DNA from: Symbiodinium microadriaticum
Lineage: Eukaryota; Sar; Dinophyceae; Suessiales; Symbiodiniaceae
Reading direction: 5' to 3'
Assembly (NCBI GenBank): GCA_001939145.1
Contig: LSRX01000010.1
Coordinates: forward strand, 1,721,349 to 1,785,348
Length of the DNA stretch: 64,000 nt
Of this stretch, positions 32,398-42,034 are shown piece by piece. The notes beneath the pieces were generated by a model that saw nothing but the letters and a program-made list of their open reading frames with translations, did no database searches and had not been told where the DNA came from. The position numbers and the translations under genes are program-made. Positions within the stretch are counted from its first letter, which is position 1. The number at the start of each line of letters is the position of its first letter.

Positions 32398-34372
32398 GGC
32401 GTTTCCCTTGACGATGCCTTCGGACCATTTCCCTTCCCTGGCACAGGGTGAGGAGGCCCTGGGGTACCAGATCGGGGGGGGCGGGGTCCTTGTTCGGATC
32501 CCACTTTTGTTTTAATGCCTGGTATGATTATGGTTTAAGGTATGGTTATGGTGTAGTTTAGGGTTTAGGGTTTATCGTTTAGGGTTTAGGGTTTATGGTA
32601 TGATTAGGGCCCCTTGAATGTAGAGTTAGAGATTCCCTAGTAGGGCTGTCGGAAGAAGAGCATCCAAGGAGGCCTGATGGGTTTAAGGTCTTTGGTTTGG
32701 CTTAGGCTTTCATGTCTAGGTAACGCTTACAGTAGGATTTACTTGGGATTGGTTTCCGGGATTAAATTGGGTTCTTTGGGATTGGTATGTGTCGGGGTTG
32801 GTTTCAGGGGTTTTGGGGTTCAGGCAGGCAGCAAGTATCCTTACCAGGGGTCTTACGCTCTTCCCTAAGCTGTGCTTTTGTAGGCAACTAGAGGAGGGTA
32901 GCTGCACGTCCAGGTCGTTGCAGTCTTACAGTATAGGACTTGATCTACTTTATGTTCTTTTGCACTAGGTGCTCACACGTAGTGGGCTTAACGGCCCGAA
33001 TGACGATTCCGTCCATGCGGCATCAAGAAACTCTGCCGCGTCAAGGGTTTAGGGGATGAGTCAATGATTTATTCAGCGACCGATGTCAGTGACCGAATAT
33101 GTCCGGAAATGCTCCTCATAGGCTTCTAGGCTTCGCGAAGTGTTCATGACATATTTATGACGTGAAGCCCCCTCGAAGCCCTAGGATATCATGCAAAGCC
33201 CCTCAAATCTCCCAGTCAACGTATGCCCAATGAGCCGCAGAAGCATTCTTGGACCCGGCAGTTTCCTACACTGAGCCCCAACTGCCCTGATACCCTATAA
33301 GCCCCAGCTCATAGTGGAAATAGGGTAGTTCTCTACATCAGGGTCCCTTCTTGGGGCCCCAATATAGTGCGGCACCCTTCTAAAAAGGACCCCAACAGGG
33401 GACCCTACCTTTTTAGAGAACTGCCCAAATGCTGAGCCTGAAACCCTAAACCCTAAACCCTAAACCCTAAAACCCTTAAACCCAAAACCCTAAACCCTAA
33501 ACCTAAAACCCTTAAACCCAAAGCCCTAAACCCTAAAACCCTAAACCCCAAAACCCTAAACCCTGAAGCCTCAGTCCAGGACGGTGCTTTGCAGATCTCC
33601 GACTCCTGGGAGTTTCGAGTTGGGGTGGCGGCCTCAGCCGGTAGAGTCAAGCAGGGCTTGTGCAGGTTTCTTGGAGGATCCTGATGGCTGGCGAGTTAGG
33701 GTTTAGGGTTTCGGGTTTGGTTTAGGGTTTGGGGTTTGGGGTTTAGGGTTTAGGTTTTGGGTTTAGGGGTTAGGGTTTAGGGTTTAGGGTTTGGTTTAGG
33801 GTTTAGGGGTTAGGGTTTAGGGTTTAGGGTTTCGGGTGATCTGCTGAGATGGTGGGCTTGTTGACGGTGCGAAACGGTTTCCAGAGGCTTTTGGCAGAGA
33901 GCATCTACGGATAGTGCGAGGTGTTAGAGTGTCGTCTACTACTGCGAAGATGGGGATCGACATAGGGCTCTGGTTCGAGTTTAGTTATTAGTTAGTTCGT
34001 GTCGCTCTTTCGAAAATCCATCAAAAGCCACAAACCTTCATGACTTCTGTGTCCCACAGCATCTACGCGAGTTGAGTAGTTTGACTCCAAGCCCAAGCCC
34101 TAGAAAACTATGGCGCTAAACCTCCAAAACTGTGGACTGTAGGTAGATGGCTTCAGTTGTACTTCACGAGTGCGGTCTTGTGTTCTAGCTTGCGATAGAT
34201 TGAATCGGGCAACGATTCAAGTCTGGCCCTCAAACCAAACCCTAGCTGCTTAGAATCAGTACCCCAAAGACCCCACACTCTCTGCTAACCCATTGCGTAG
34301 AAGCAGTTTTAAGATATTGGAGTTTCGGAAGTCATGGAACCCTCATATTGAATCTTGACCCTCCTAGAGTCT
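32398..34372. repeat. 1975-bp segment, first copy of exact duplication
   Basis: By eye this is identical to 34374-36348, and the two copies are separated only by the N at 34373. It contains hairpin element B2, CCCTAAA (33440-33560) and TTTAGGG (33700-33835) arrays, and only short open frames. An exact copy abutting a gap is best explained by overlapping contig ends placed side by side in scaffolding. Confidence 0.95.
33323..33426. repeat. Hairpin element family B, copy 2
   Basis: Ends gggtagttctctacatc / agagaactgccc, interior gggtcccttcttggggcccc...taaaaaggaccccaaca. Confidence 0.85.
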
Positions 34373-34373
34373 N

Positions 34374-36348
34374 GGCGTTTCCCTTGACGATGCCTTCGGA
34401 CCATTTCCCTTCCCTGGCACAGGGTGAGGAGGCCCTGGGGTACCAGATCGGGGGGGGCGGGGTCCTTGTTCGGATCCCACTTTTGTTTTAATGCCTGGTA
34501 TGATTATGGTTTAAGGTATGGTTATGGTGTAGTTTAGGGTTTAGGGTTTATCGTTTAGGGTTTAGGGTTTATGGTATGATTAGGGCCCCTTGAATGTAGA
34601 GTTAGAGATTCCCTAGTAGGGCTGTCGGAAGAAGAGCATCCAAGGAGGCCTGATGGGTTTAAGGTCTTTGGTTTGGCTTAGGCTTTCATGTCTAGGTAAC
34701 GCTTACAGTAGGATTTACTTGGGATTGGTTTCCGGGATTAAATTGGGTTCTTTGGGATTGGTATGTGTCGGGGTTGGTTTCAGGGGTTTTGGGGTTCAGG
34801 CAGGCAGCAAGTATCCTTACCAGGGGTCTTACGCTCTTCCCTAAGCTGTGCTTTTGTAGGCAACTAGAGGAGGGTAGCTGCACGTCCAGGTCGTTGCAGT
34901 CTTACAGTATAGGACTTGATCTACTTTATGTTCTTTTGCACTAGGTGCTCACACGTAGTGGGCTTAACGGCCCGAATGACGATTCCGTCCATGCGGCATC
35001 AAGAAACTCTGCCGCGTCAAGGGTTTAGGGGATGAGTCAATGATTTATTCAGCGACCGATGTCAGTGACCGAATATGTCCGGAAATGCTCCTCATAGGCT
35101 TCTAGGCTTCGCGAAGTGTTCATGACATATTTATGACGTGAAGCCCCCTCGAAGCCCTAGGATATCATGCAAAGCCCCTCAAATCTCCCAGTCAACGTAT
35201 GCCCAATGAGCCGCAGAAGCATTCTTGGACCCGGCAGTTTCCTACACTGAGCCCCAACTGCCCTGATACCCTATAAGCCCCAGCTCATAGTGGAAATAGG
35301 GTAGTTCTCTACATCAGGGTCCCTTCTTGGGGCCCCAATATAGTGCGGCACCCTTCTAAAAAGGACCCCAACAGGGGACCCTACCTTTTTAGAGAACTGC
35401 CCAAATGCTGAGCCTGAAACCCTAAACCCTAAACCCTAAACCCTAAAACCCTTAAACCCAAAACCCTAAACCCTAAACCTAAAACCCTTAAACCCAAAGC
35501 CCTAAACCCTAAAACCCTAAACCCCAAAACCCTAAACCCTGAAGCCTCAGTCCAGGACGGTGCTTTGCAGATCTCCGACTCCTGGGAGTTTCGAGTTGGG
35601 GTGGCGGCCTCAGCCGGTAGAGTCAAGCAGGGCTTGTGCAGGTTTCTTGGAGGATCCTGATGGCTGGCGAGTTAGGGTTTAGGGTTTCGGGTTTGGTTTA
35701 GGGTTTGGGGTTTGGGGTTTAGGGTTTAGGTTTTGGGTTTAGGGGTTAGGGTTTAGGGTTTAGGGTTTGGTTTAGGGTTTAGGGGTTAGGGTTTAGGGTT
35801 TAGGGTTTCGGGTGATCTGCTGAGATGGTGGGCTTGTTGACGGTGCGAAACGGTTTCCAGAGGCTTTTGGCAGAGAGCATCTACGGATAGTGCGAGGTGT
35901 TAGAGTGTCGTCTACTACTGCGAAGATGGGGATCGACATAGGGCTCTGGTTCGAGTTTAGTTATTAGTTAGTTCGTGTCGCTCTTTCGAAAATCCATCAA
36001 AAGCCACAAACCTTCATGACTTCTGTGTCCCACAGCATCTACGCGAGTTGAGTAGTTTGACTCCAAGCCCAAGCCCTAGAAAACTATGGCGCTAAACCTC
36101 CAAAACTGTGGACTGTAGGTAGATGGCTTCAGTTGTACTTCACGAGTGCGGTCTTGTGTTCTAGCTTGCGATAGATTGAATCGGGCAACGATTCAAGTCT
36201 GGCCCTCAAACCAAACCCTAGCTGCTTAGAATCAGTACCCCAAAGACCCCACACTCTCTGCTAACCCATTGCGTAGAAGCAGTTTTAAGATATTGGAGTT
36301 TCGGAAGTCATGGAACCCTCATATTGAATCTTGACCCTCCTAGAGTCT
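34374..36348. repeat. 1975-bp segment, second copy (probable assembly duplicate)
   Basis: Same sequence as the preceding unit at a constant offset of 1976. Beyond both copies the flanks differ, which gives no support for an old tandem duplication, since no substitutions have accumulated even in the low-complexity arrays. Confidence 0.95.
35299..35402. repeat. Hairpin element family B, copy 2 duplicate
   Basis: The same element as 33323-33426, inside the second copy of the exact duplication. Confidence 0.85.
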
Positions 36349-36899
36349 AGAGCGTGCGATCTTTTAAGAAGGACCTAGATACGGTTTCCTGCCCACGCCA
36401 TGTCTACGAAAACAGGCCCGGAAGGCTGCATTCTGAACCCCAATCGGAGCCCTCTTGGTACCAGCAAAACCCCAAAGCCTAGGGCCTAAACCCTGAGCTG
36501 CAAGAGGAACAGAGTCGATACATCTAATCCTTCCTGAACCAAAAAACCCTAATTGAAAAGCCAATCCCCTCTCCGGAAGCTTTCTGAAGCCTGCAGCTCC
36601 GACGTGCGATCCTTCACGGGTCTGGGGGCTTGGGTGTTAGGGGCATTGAGGATTTAGGGCACATTGTAGTGCGATATTGATACGGAGTTCTGGTTTAAGG
36701 TTGGGCCAGGCAAGTGCGCTATAGAATGAACTCCTCACAGTTCTTAACTCCACTATCATATGGGTCCTTGCTGTAAGGGTGCCGTACTATATATTGGGGA
36801 ACGAAAAAGGGACCTTAATTTAGAGAACTACCCATATACCGCCCAAGCACTATTCCAATTTCCAGGCCTTTACATGACCCCTCCATGCACAAACCCTAT
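36349..36899. other. Unique flank left of element B
   Basis: No gene recognised. Contains a degenerate family B element (36737-36833) and ends in the CCCTATAAACC sequence where element B inserted. Confidence 0.5.
36737..36833. repeat. Hairpin element family B, copy 3 (degenerate)
   Basis: The right arm gggaccttaatttagagaactaccca is clear; the left arm (cacagttcttaactcc...gggtcctt) is decayed. Confidence 0.65.
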
Positions 36900-36904
36900 A
36901 AACC
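36900..36904. repeat. Target-site duplication, left
   Basis: aaacc, matching 42800-42804 across the element; 5 bp is typical of Copia integrases. Confidence 0.85.
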
Positions 36905-37171
36905 TGTAAAATCTTGAAGCTCCTTTACGGTTACAGCGAAGTCAGAGGGCTTATGCAGTCGATGCGCCTCCCATTGCAGCACGCAGCTACCCTTGTTTTA
37001 TCGCAGCAAGAACTTGATCTGACCTTGTAAGCTTCACGCTTATTGTTGTACAAATGGTACATCTCAGTTCTTCCGCTCTTTGAGCACTCGAAACAAGCGA
37101 AGCAATCACACCTTTGACAAATTGTCGTGTGCAGCTTTCAGTACACTATACAGCGGATCGAGATTTCATCA
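36905..37171 (-). repeat. 3' LTR of element B
   Basis: 267 bp, identical by eye to 42533-42799; ends tgtaaaatc / gatttcatca on the plus strand. Confidence 0.95.
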
Positions 37172-37180
37172 CTCCTCCTT
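37172..37180 (-). promoter_or_regulatory. Polypurine tract of element B
   Basis: The minus strand reads AAGGAGGAG immediately before the 3' LTR (TGATGAAATC), the expected plus-strand priming site. Confidence 0.75.
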
Positions 37181-37237
37181 GGCACTATCTGTCAAGACTG
37201 TGCCACCTCTTCCTTGCGATCCGGTGTTCTCTGAAAA

Positions 37238-38809
37238 TCAATAGATCCTTCGACCACCGTTTTCTGCACAGCAACGACATAGTGTCATCCTTGATGTTCT
37301 CGAAGCGTTGCGCAGTCCCCAGCACGTGTCGAACAAGTGGATCTTGTCCCCACACTGGGTCACGGTGAAGGGTCCTTCATACATCCGAATGTCGGGAGGC
37401 GGAGGAGCATGAACTCTTTCAAAGGCCGGTTTGTCGGTCTGTGTTTCTTGATCCCTCGTTTTTACTGTCGTTATTTTCGGCTGCTTGTTGTAAGACGATG
37501 ACGTGGAAGAACATCCCATAGGCACCTCTGGTGTAGCGGTTGGCATTGGCGAAGCGGAGGAGGGCATAGTTTGTTCGAACTTCTCCTTGAGCTCGTACAT
37601 CCTTTTCATTTCCTCGCTCCCCAAATCAACTGGACTCCTTGAAAGTAGTCCTTGGAGCTCCTTAAGTTCAGGCTTACTCAACTTTGAGGCTCTAGTGGCC
37701 TTCACTTTCAAAGCTTTCAACCTTGCCGTACGCATTCTCGAACATTTCTTCGTCCCTTCCCACAATCCAATCACCGCAATCGACAACACAATGATCGCCA
37801 TGTAGAGGTCCCATGGAATCTCTGTTGCAATATCCTCCTTCATTGCCTTGGCACCACAAAGTTGGCATAGCATTACCAGCTTCATCAAGAAGCTTGGTTC
37901 CACCTTCGCCGCTCGAAGAGAAGCCGTTGTTGTAGAGGACGTTTGATCCACCATATTCCATAGCGCAACCAGCTCCTTCAGTCTTGCCCTTGTAAACGGT
38001 TTTGTCCCCAGGTCCGCCTTTTGCTCTGTCCCAGGAACATGCTGGACACGTAGTTCATCGTTCTTGATTCTTTCCTTTATCCAACTTGACCTTAGCTTTA
38101 GATGCCTGGTTCTCCAGCTTCCGCTTGACGCCGTAAGAAGCGTCACCGCTGCCTGGTTGTCGACGTAGAGGTTGATCCGTAGGTCTCGCCCAGTGAGCTC
38201 CTGAAGGACTCCACGTGTAGACATGGCCAATAAGGTCCCCTCGATCACTTCAATAAGCTCGCTCTCTGCTGTAGAAAGGGTCACCAATGGTTGGCGTGAG
38301 GAACGCCATGTCAGGGGACTCCGGCCCAGAAACACAGCTGATGCCCCGTGGCTCCTTCCCCCGCTTGGAGCGAAGGAGGAATCTGTATACACGTTGAGCT
38401 CCTCGGGTTCACGTTCTTCTTGGCCCAGCCTGACACGGTAACCAATCGTCTCGTTCAAATAGTCCAACAGCCACTGTCCTATTCTGTTGACCAATTCTGG
38501 GCTTCGGGTAATCCTTGATGACATCAACGAAACAATGTAGTGAATGTCCGGTCTTGTGCGGCTCATAAGCCACATCAATTCTCCAACACGTTTCTGAGCT
38601 TGCTTGACCTCCGCCTCAAGGCCCTGCAGGTTGCACGCCTCCGCATTCAAGAGCGCCTCCTCCTCCTCCTCCTCATGTGAAAGAATAAGCAGCTCCTTGG
38701 GTCCTTGACTGGTAGAACGCGCTCCATTGTGCTTATAGGATCGGAGTAGTTCACGAACAAACCCTTCTTGTCCCAACTCAATCCCTGCCGAGGTTTGATG
38801 GAGCTCCAT
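37238..38809 (-). CDS. RT thumb, RNase H and C-terminal membrane/zinc-like module, element B
   Basis: 523 codons. Residues ~75-125 are the RT end (RVGELMWLMSRTRPDI). RNase H follows with YTDSSF (Asp143), LSTAESEL (Glu182/184), YVDNQAA (Asp217) and KADLGTK (Asp266). Past residue ~290 is an extension not needed for Copia pol: one predicted membrane helix at ~332-350 (IPWDLYMAIIVLSIAVIGLW), a basic Lys/Arg/Leu stretch, a Ser/Pro/Thr-rich linker, and a final H491-x4-C496-x14-C511-x2-C514 cluster that could bind zinc. The tail may anchor or direct the protein, but its role is unknown. Confidence 0.88.
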   Translation of the reverse strand: MELHQTSAGIELGQEGFVRELLRSYKHNGARSTSQGPKELLILSHEEEEEEALLNAEACNLQGLEAEVKQAQKRVGELMWLMSRTRPDIHYIVSLMSSRITRSPELVNRIGQWLLDYLNETIGYRVRLGQEEREPEELNVYTDSSFAPSGGRSHGASAVFLGRSPLTWRSSRQPLVTLSTAESELIEVIEGTLLAMSTRGVLQELTGRDLRINLYVDNQAAVTLLTASSGSWRTRHLKLRSSWIKERIKNDELRVQHVPGTEQKADLGTKPFTRARLKELVALWNMVDQTSSTTTASLRAAKVEPSFLMKLVMLCQLCGAKAMKEDIATEIPWDLYMAIIVLSIAVIGLWEGTKKCSRMRTARLKALKVKATRASKLSKPELKELQGLLSRSPVDLGSEEMKRMYELKEKFEQTMPSSASPMPTATPEVPMGCSSTSSSYNKQPKITTVKTRDQETQTDKPAFERVHAPPPPDIRMYEGPFTVTQCGDKIHLFDTCWGLRNASRTSRMTLCRCCAENGGRRIY

Positions 38810-38821
38810 CCCCAGGAACCT

Positions 38822-39013
38822 TTAGTCGAGAATGTCTAAGGCGTCCACCTCCCATTTATCCGCCACCCATTGATAAAAGGCCCGTAGGTTTTTCTCCCCG
38901 GTCTGGATGAGAAGGTCGTCAATGTACACCAGGACATAGCCGTAGGTTTGGGTGTCCTTGCCATCCTCTCGTACAATGCGCCGCAGCACCAGCACCAGCA
39001 CCAGCACCAGCAC
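38822..39013 (-). CDS. Reverse transcriptase, YIDD segment, element B
   Basis: 63 codons with YVLVYIDDLLIQ; the Asp pair lies at 38920-38915. It is preceded by LVLVLVLVL, encoded by a (GGTGCT)n hexanucleotide run (about 38988-39018) that appears to have expanded inside the RT and displaced the frame. Confidence 0.85.
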   Translation of the reverse strand: MLVLVLVLVLRRIVREDGKDTQTYGYVLVYIDDLLIQTGEKNLRAFYQWVADKWEVDALDILD

Positions 39014-39028
39014 CAGATATAAGGAGCA

Positions 39029-39565
39029 TCACGGCAGCCCAAGCACACCCCACCTTGTTGAGCATGATGTCACCAACTGTTCCAACTTCATTGTCACCTC
39101 CTCCCCGTCGGCATCACCAGTCCATCGGGCAAGCCTCAACTCACCATCTCTGAACTGAGACCATAACGCTGGCGACTCCCTCAGTCCATAGATCGCTTGC
39201 TCAACGAACCATACCTGGCCTCTTTCAGCCAAGCCAAGCTCGTAGGCTATAGCTGGTGGTTCCAAAGCCACAGGTTGCCCAAGCCACTTGGCCAAGACAA
39301 AAGCTTGCCGAACATCTGTAGTTCCAACTTTCCATGGCTTCTTTGCATTGAACGCCAGCATTGTCCTCAACGAAGTAGCGTCCACTCCCGTGGCGAATAG
39401 ATCCGTGGCCCCGTCTTCTGGCACATGGTTGCCGCATGCCACGAAACGCGTTTTTCTTCGATATCCGCCCTGTTCGGGCTTCACCGTGTACACACCTTTA
39501 CACGGAACTATCCGACAGTTGGGCGGTAACTCCGCTCTGGAACGCACCGTGAAAGCCTTCTTCAC
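39029..39565 (-). CDS. Reverse transcriptase, N-terminal half, element B
   Basis: 178 codons of Copia-type RT: NCRIVPCKGVYTVKPE, RFVACGNHVPE, GVDATSLRTMLAFNA, catalytic-Asp motif TDVRQAFVLAKWLG, and QAIYGLRESPALWSQFRD. The first metal-binding Asp is in TDVRQAF. It is separated by a frame break from the acidic-gag-linked upstream frame and from the YIDD-bearing part downstream. Confidence 0.88.
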   Translation of the reverse strand: MKKAFTVRSRAELPPNCRIVPCKGVYTVKPEQGGYRRKTRFVACGNHVPEDGATDLFATGVDATSLRTMLAFNAKKPWKVGTTDVRQAFVLAKWLGQPVALEPPAIAYELGLAERGQVWFVEQAIYGLRESPALWSQFRDGELRLARWTGDADGEEVTMKLEQLVTSCSTRWGVLGLP

Positions 39566-39577
39566 TCTTCACTTCCG

Positions 39578-40897
39578 TCAAGTTGTGGTATTCCTTGAAG
39601 GCCGACTGCTTCCACCTTGATAGATGTTTTCGACTTCACCCAAACTGACGTTATGTGTAACTTCCAGCGCACTCCCTGTTTTGTCAAGCTCCTCCAGGAT
39701 AGCCTCCACATCGGCCGTATACTGGACCTCAGCCTTCTTGAGCAGCGTCTTTCGCACTCGAGGTTGCCCCTCTCCTAGAGGATCTTCTGTAGTCTCCTCC
39801 TCAACCTTTTCCGGGTCGAAGAAGGCCTCCTCCTCCATTTCCACGAAGATCGCGTCTTGGACGTCGTTAGCCTGTAGCATCTTCACCATGACCTTGTCCG
39901 CTCGTTCGCGCTCGTAGTTTTCCTCCTCCTCTTCCTCGTTGTCAACTTCCCCATCATCACCCTGGGAAACATCTGGTTGTAGGTTAAAACCCATCTCGTT
40001 CAATTCCTTGATGTCGTTCTCCGTGAGCTTTGTACTCCTTGGTGTGTAGAGAAGAAGAACTAACCGTTCTCCCTTCCATGGCTGCACTTCGTGCCAACGT
40101 CGAGGGGAAAAAGATATGGGTTGGCCCTTTTGTAAATCCACGAGGTGTCCCTGCAGCTCTCTTCCACTTGGCAGTGTTTTCGGCACCTTCACATCATCCT
40201 CCACATCCTCCTTTTGAACCCATATCGAGCCACCTTCCTCCAACTTTAAAGGGATGACATAATTCATCGAGTTCCTTGAGTTGTGGACATCACGATGTAG
40301 GCCAAGCTGCTGATTCTTCGCCATACCCACCGCCGAGAAACCAATGTCTCCACACAAGTTCCTTGCTACACCTGACCTCGTGTTGTTTCTCAGGCCAGCC
40401 ACTCCACCATGCACGAAGGCTCCTGTATACCATGATGAGGCCGAAGTCTTTGTACTCACTCGGCGATCAACATCTCCCAAAGCTTCCAAGAGGTCGTAGA
40501 GCTCCAGGTCGCCAGCCTCTGGGGCGATGGTGAGTCGCTCCACAGGTGAAGCCAAGGTCCAAAGCCCATACGTCCTGTATGCTTCCTTCACCACCCGTCG
40601 CCACCACGACGCTGAACCATCTGAGAGGTCACTCATCGGGGCATCAATAAGCTCCATCCAATCCATGATGTCGACACAGGCCGTGTCGGCAGCGACGTCC
40701 TTCAGCAGCGGTAGCACACTGGTGCCTGGCTTGATGTTCTCAGAAGGCGACCTGTCTCCGTCCTTAGTCTTGTCATACTGCTTCAACATAGCGGCCTGTA
40801 GCTGGGTTATGCCATCAGCCAACAACGCCATCTTGTCCTGGGGATCACTTTCGCTGTGCTGTACGCGGTTCGCGACCATGACCTTCCGGTAACTCAC
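39578..40897 (-). CDS. Truncated gag fused to oxygenase-like domain, element B polyprotein
   Basis: A 439-codon frame. Residues ~25-125 are a gag segment (DWMELIDAPMSDLSDGS, WWRRVVKEAYRTY, SPVERLTIAPE). Between ~127 and ~155 the sequence jumps to VHGGVAGLRNNTR, the N-terminal motif of the domain seen in element A. The domain then shows LGLHRDVHN (HxD at residues 201/203), GGSIWVQKED, and RRWHEVQPWKGERLVLLLYT with His269 and Arg278. HxD-66 residues-H-8-R matches Fe(II)/2-oxoglutarate dioxygenase spacing. A Glu-rich acidic linker (~315-370) and THNVSLGEV, which in Copia polyproteins leads into the reverse transcriptase, follow; the frame breaks there. No integrase lies between. Catalysis is inferred only. 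Confidence 0.75.
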   Translation of the reverse strand: MSYRKVMVANRVQHSESDPQDKMALLADGITQLQAAMLKQYDKTKDGDRSPSENIKPGTSVLPLLKDVAADTACVDIMDWMELIDAPMSDLSDGSASWWRRVVKEAYRTYGLWTLASPVERLTIAPEAGDLELYDLLEALGDVDRRVSTKTSASSWYTGAFVHGGVAGLRNNTRSGVARNLCGDIGFSAVGMAKNQQLGLHRDVHNSRNSMNYVIPLKLEEGGSIWVQKEDVEDDVKVPKTLPSGRELQGHLVDLQKGQPISFSPRRWHEVQPWKGERLVLLLYTPRSTKLTENDIKELNEMGFNLQPDVSQGDDGEVDNEEEEEENYERERADKVMVKMLQANDVQDAIFVEMEEEAFFDPEKVEEETTEDPLGEGQPRVRKTLLKKAEVQYTADVEAILEELDKTGSALEVTHNVSLGEVENIYQGGSSRPSRNTTT

Positions 40898-40919
40898 CTA
40901 GATTCCCACCTGGTGCGTT

Positions 40920-41665
40920 CTGACACTGAGGTAGAGGACCGTGATTCCCTCCTGGTACGTTCTGACTCTGGGGTATTATAGAGGACCGTGATTCCCTCCT
41001 CGTACGTTCTGACTCTGAGGTAGANACTCTGGGGTATTATAGAGGACCGTGATTCCCTCCTCGTACGTTCTGACTCTGAGGTAGAGGACCGTGATTCCCT
41101 CCTGGTACGTTCTGACTCTGAGGAGGTGGCATCTGTCCATAGAAAACACCCGGCACTCCAAACTGTCGATAGGCATCTCCTTGTTTTGGCACGGCTCCCT
41201 CGAAACCATCGGTCCTGCTGGCGGCTTCGAGCTTATCGCCTTCCCATTGTGCTGTATCTGCTCATCAGACACCACTCCACCACTTTGTTCCAGCCCATTG
41301 GTACCTTGCCCTGCATAGCTCCTTCGCGGCATAAGCGAGGAAGGTAGAGGACCGTGATTCCCTTCTGGTACATCTTGACTCTGAGGGATACGAAGGCTTC
41401 CATGTAGAGAGGCTTGTACAGGTAGAGGACCGTGATTCCCTTCTGGTACGTTCTGACTCTGGGGTACACCGAGGCTTCCATGTAGCGAAGTTTGTACAGG
41501 TAGAGGACCGTGNGGTACGTTCTGACTCTGGGGTACACCGAGGCTTCCATGTAGCGAAGTTTGTACAGGTAGAGGACCGTGATTCCCTTCTGGTACGTTC
41601 TGACTCTGAGGTAAACCATGAACCAATGATAGAGGACCCTGATTCCCTTCTGGTACATTTTGACT
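40920..41665. repeat. Minisatellite within gag of element B
   Basis: About ten copies of gtagaggaccgtgattccct-ggtacgttctgactctg with variable spacers, interrupted by two Ns. It remains open in more than one minus-strand frame. Confidence 0.9.
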
Positions 41666-42034
41666 CTGGGGTAGATCTCCACCACTTTGTCCTTGTCGCA
41701 TACGCCTCTCCATGTCCCTCTCTTCTCGCAACCTGACAATTTCTCGCTGAAGTCTTTCCATCTCTACTTGTTGACGACTTTGGTACTCCTCGAGCTGACG
41801 CTGAACCTCTGCTTGTAGCCTTGACGACCTTTCTGAGTCCCCTTCTGAGCCCTGTCCAGTTATCTGTGGTACTCCATATAGAGGATGTTCTTGCTGAGCC
41901 CTTCTTAGTTGAGCAACCTGTGCAGGTCCAAACAGCGGGGCCTCCCGTGGAGGCGAAGCTATTGCCCATGATCCCGGAATAGCTGGCACCTGAGTGGGCC
42001 TCGGAGGCATCTCCTCAGACGGAGAAACGTTCAT
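40976..42034 (-). CDS. Gag middle part with coiled coil and tandem PQSQNVPEGNHGPL repeats, element B
   Basis: Residues ~75-120 form a strong heptad-like Glu/Arg/Gln coiled coil (LQAEVQRQLEEYQSRQQVEM...). It continues into repeated PQSQNVPEGNHGPL units separated by a variable PVQTSLHGSLGV-type spacer. At the DNA level this is a ~42-bp unit (agaggaccgtgattccctcc and tacgttctgactctgag), sometimes spaced to ~84-90 bp. Ns at 41025 and 41513 lie inside the array, so copy number and frame are unreliable. Role: structural gag of the retroelement. Confidence 0.6.
   Translation of the reverse strand: MNVSPSEEMPPRPTQVPAIPGSWAIASPPREAPLFGPAQVAQLRRAQQEHPLYGVPQITGQGSEGDSERSSRLQAEVQRQLEEYQSRQQVEMERLQREIVRLREERDMERRMRQGQSGGDLPQSQNVPEGNQGPLSLVHGLPQSQNVPEGNHGPLPVQTSLHGSLGVPQSQNVXHGPLPVQTSLHGSLGVPQSQNVPEGNHGPLPVQASLHGSLRIPQSQDVPEGNHGPLPSSLMPRRSYAGQGTNGLEQSGGVVSDEQIQHNGKAISSKPPAGPMVSREPCQNKEMPIDSLECRVFSMDRCHLLRVRTYQEGITVLYLRVRTYEEGITVLYNTPEXLPQSQNVRGGNHGPL

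Noticed and set aside
32677-35626. Repeated 63- and 65-codon open frames at 32677/34653 and 33453/35429
   Set aside because: They are paired only because the 1975-bp segment is duplicated across a gap; the composition follows TTTAGGG arrays and no domain is seen.
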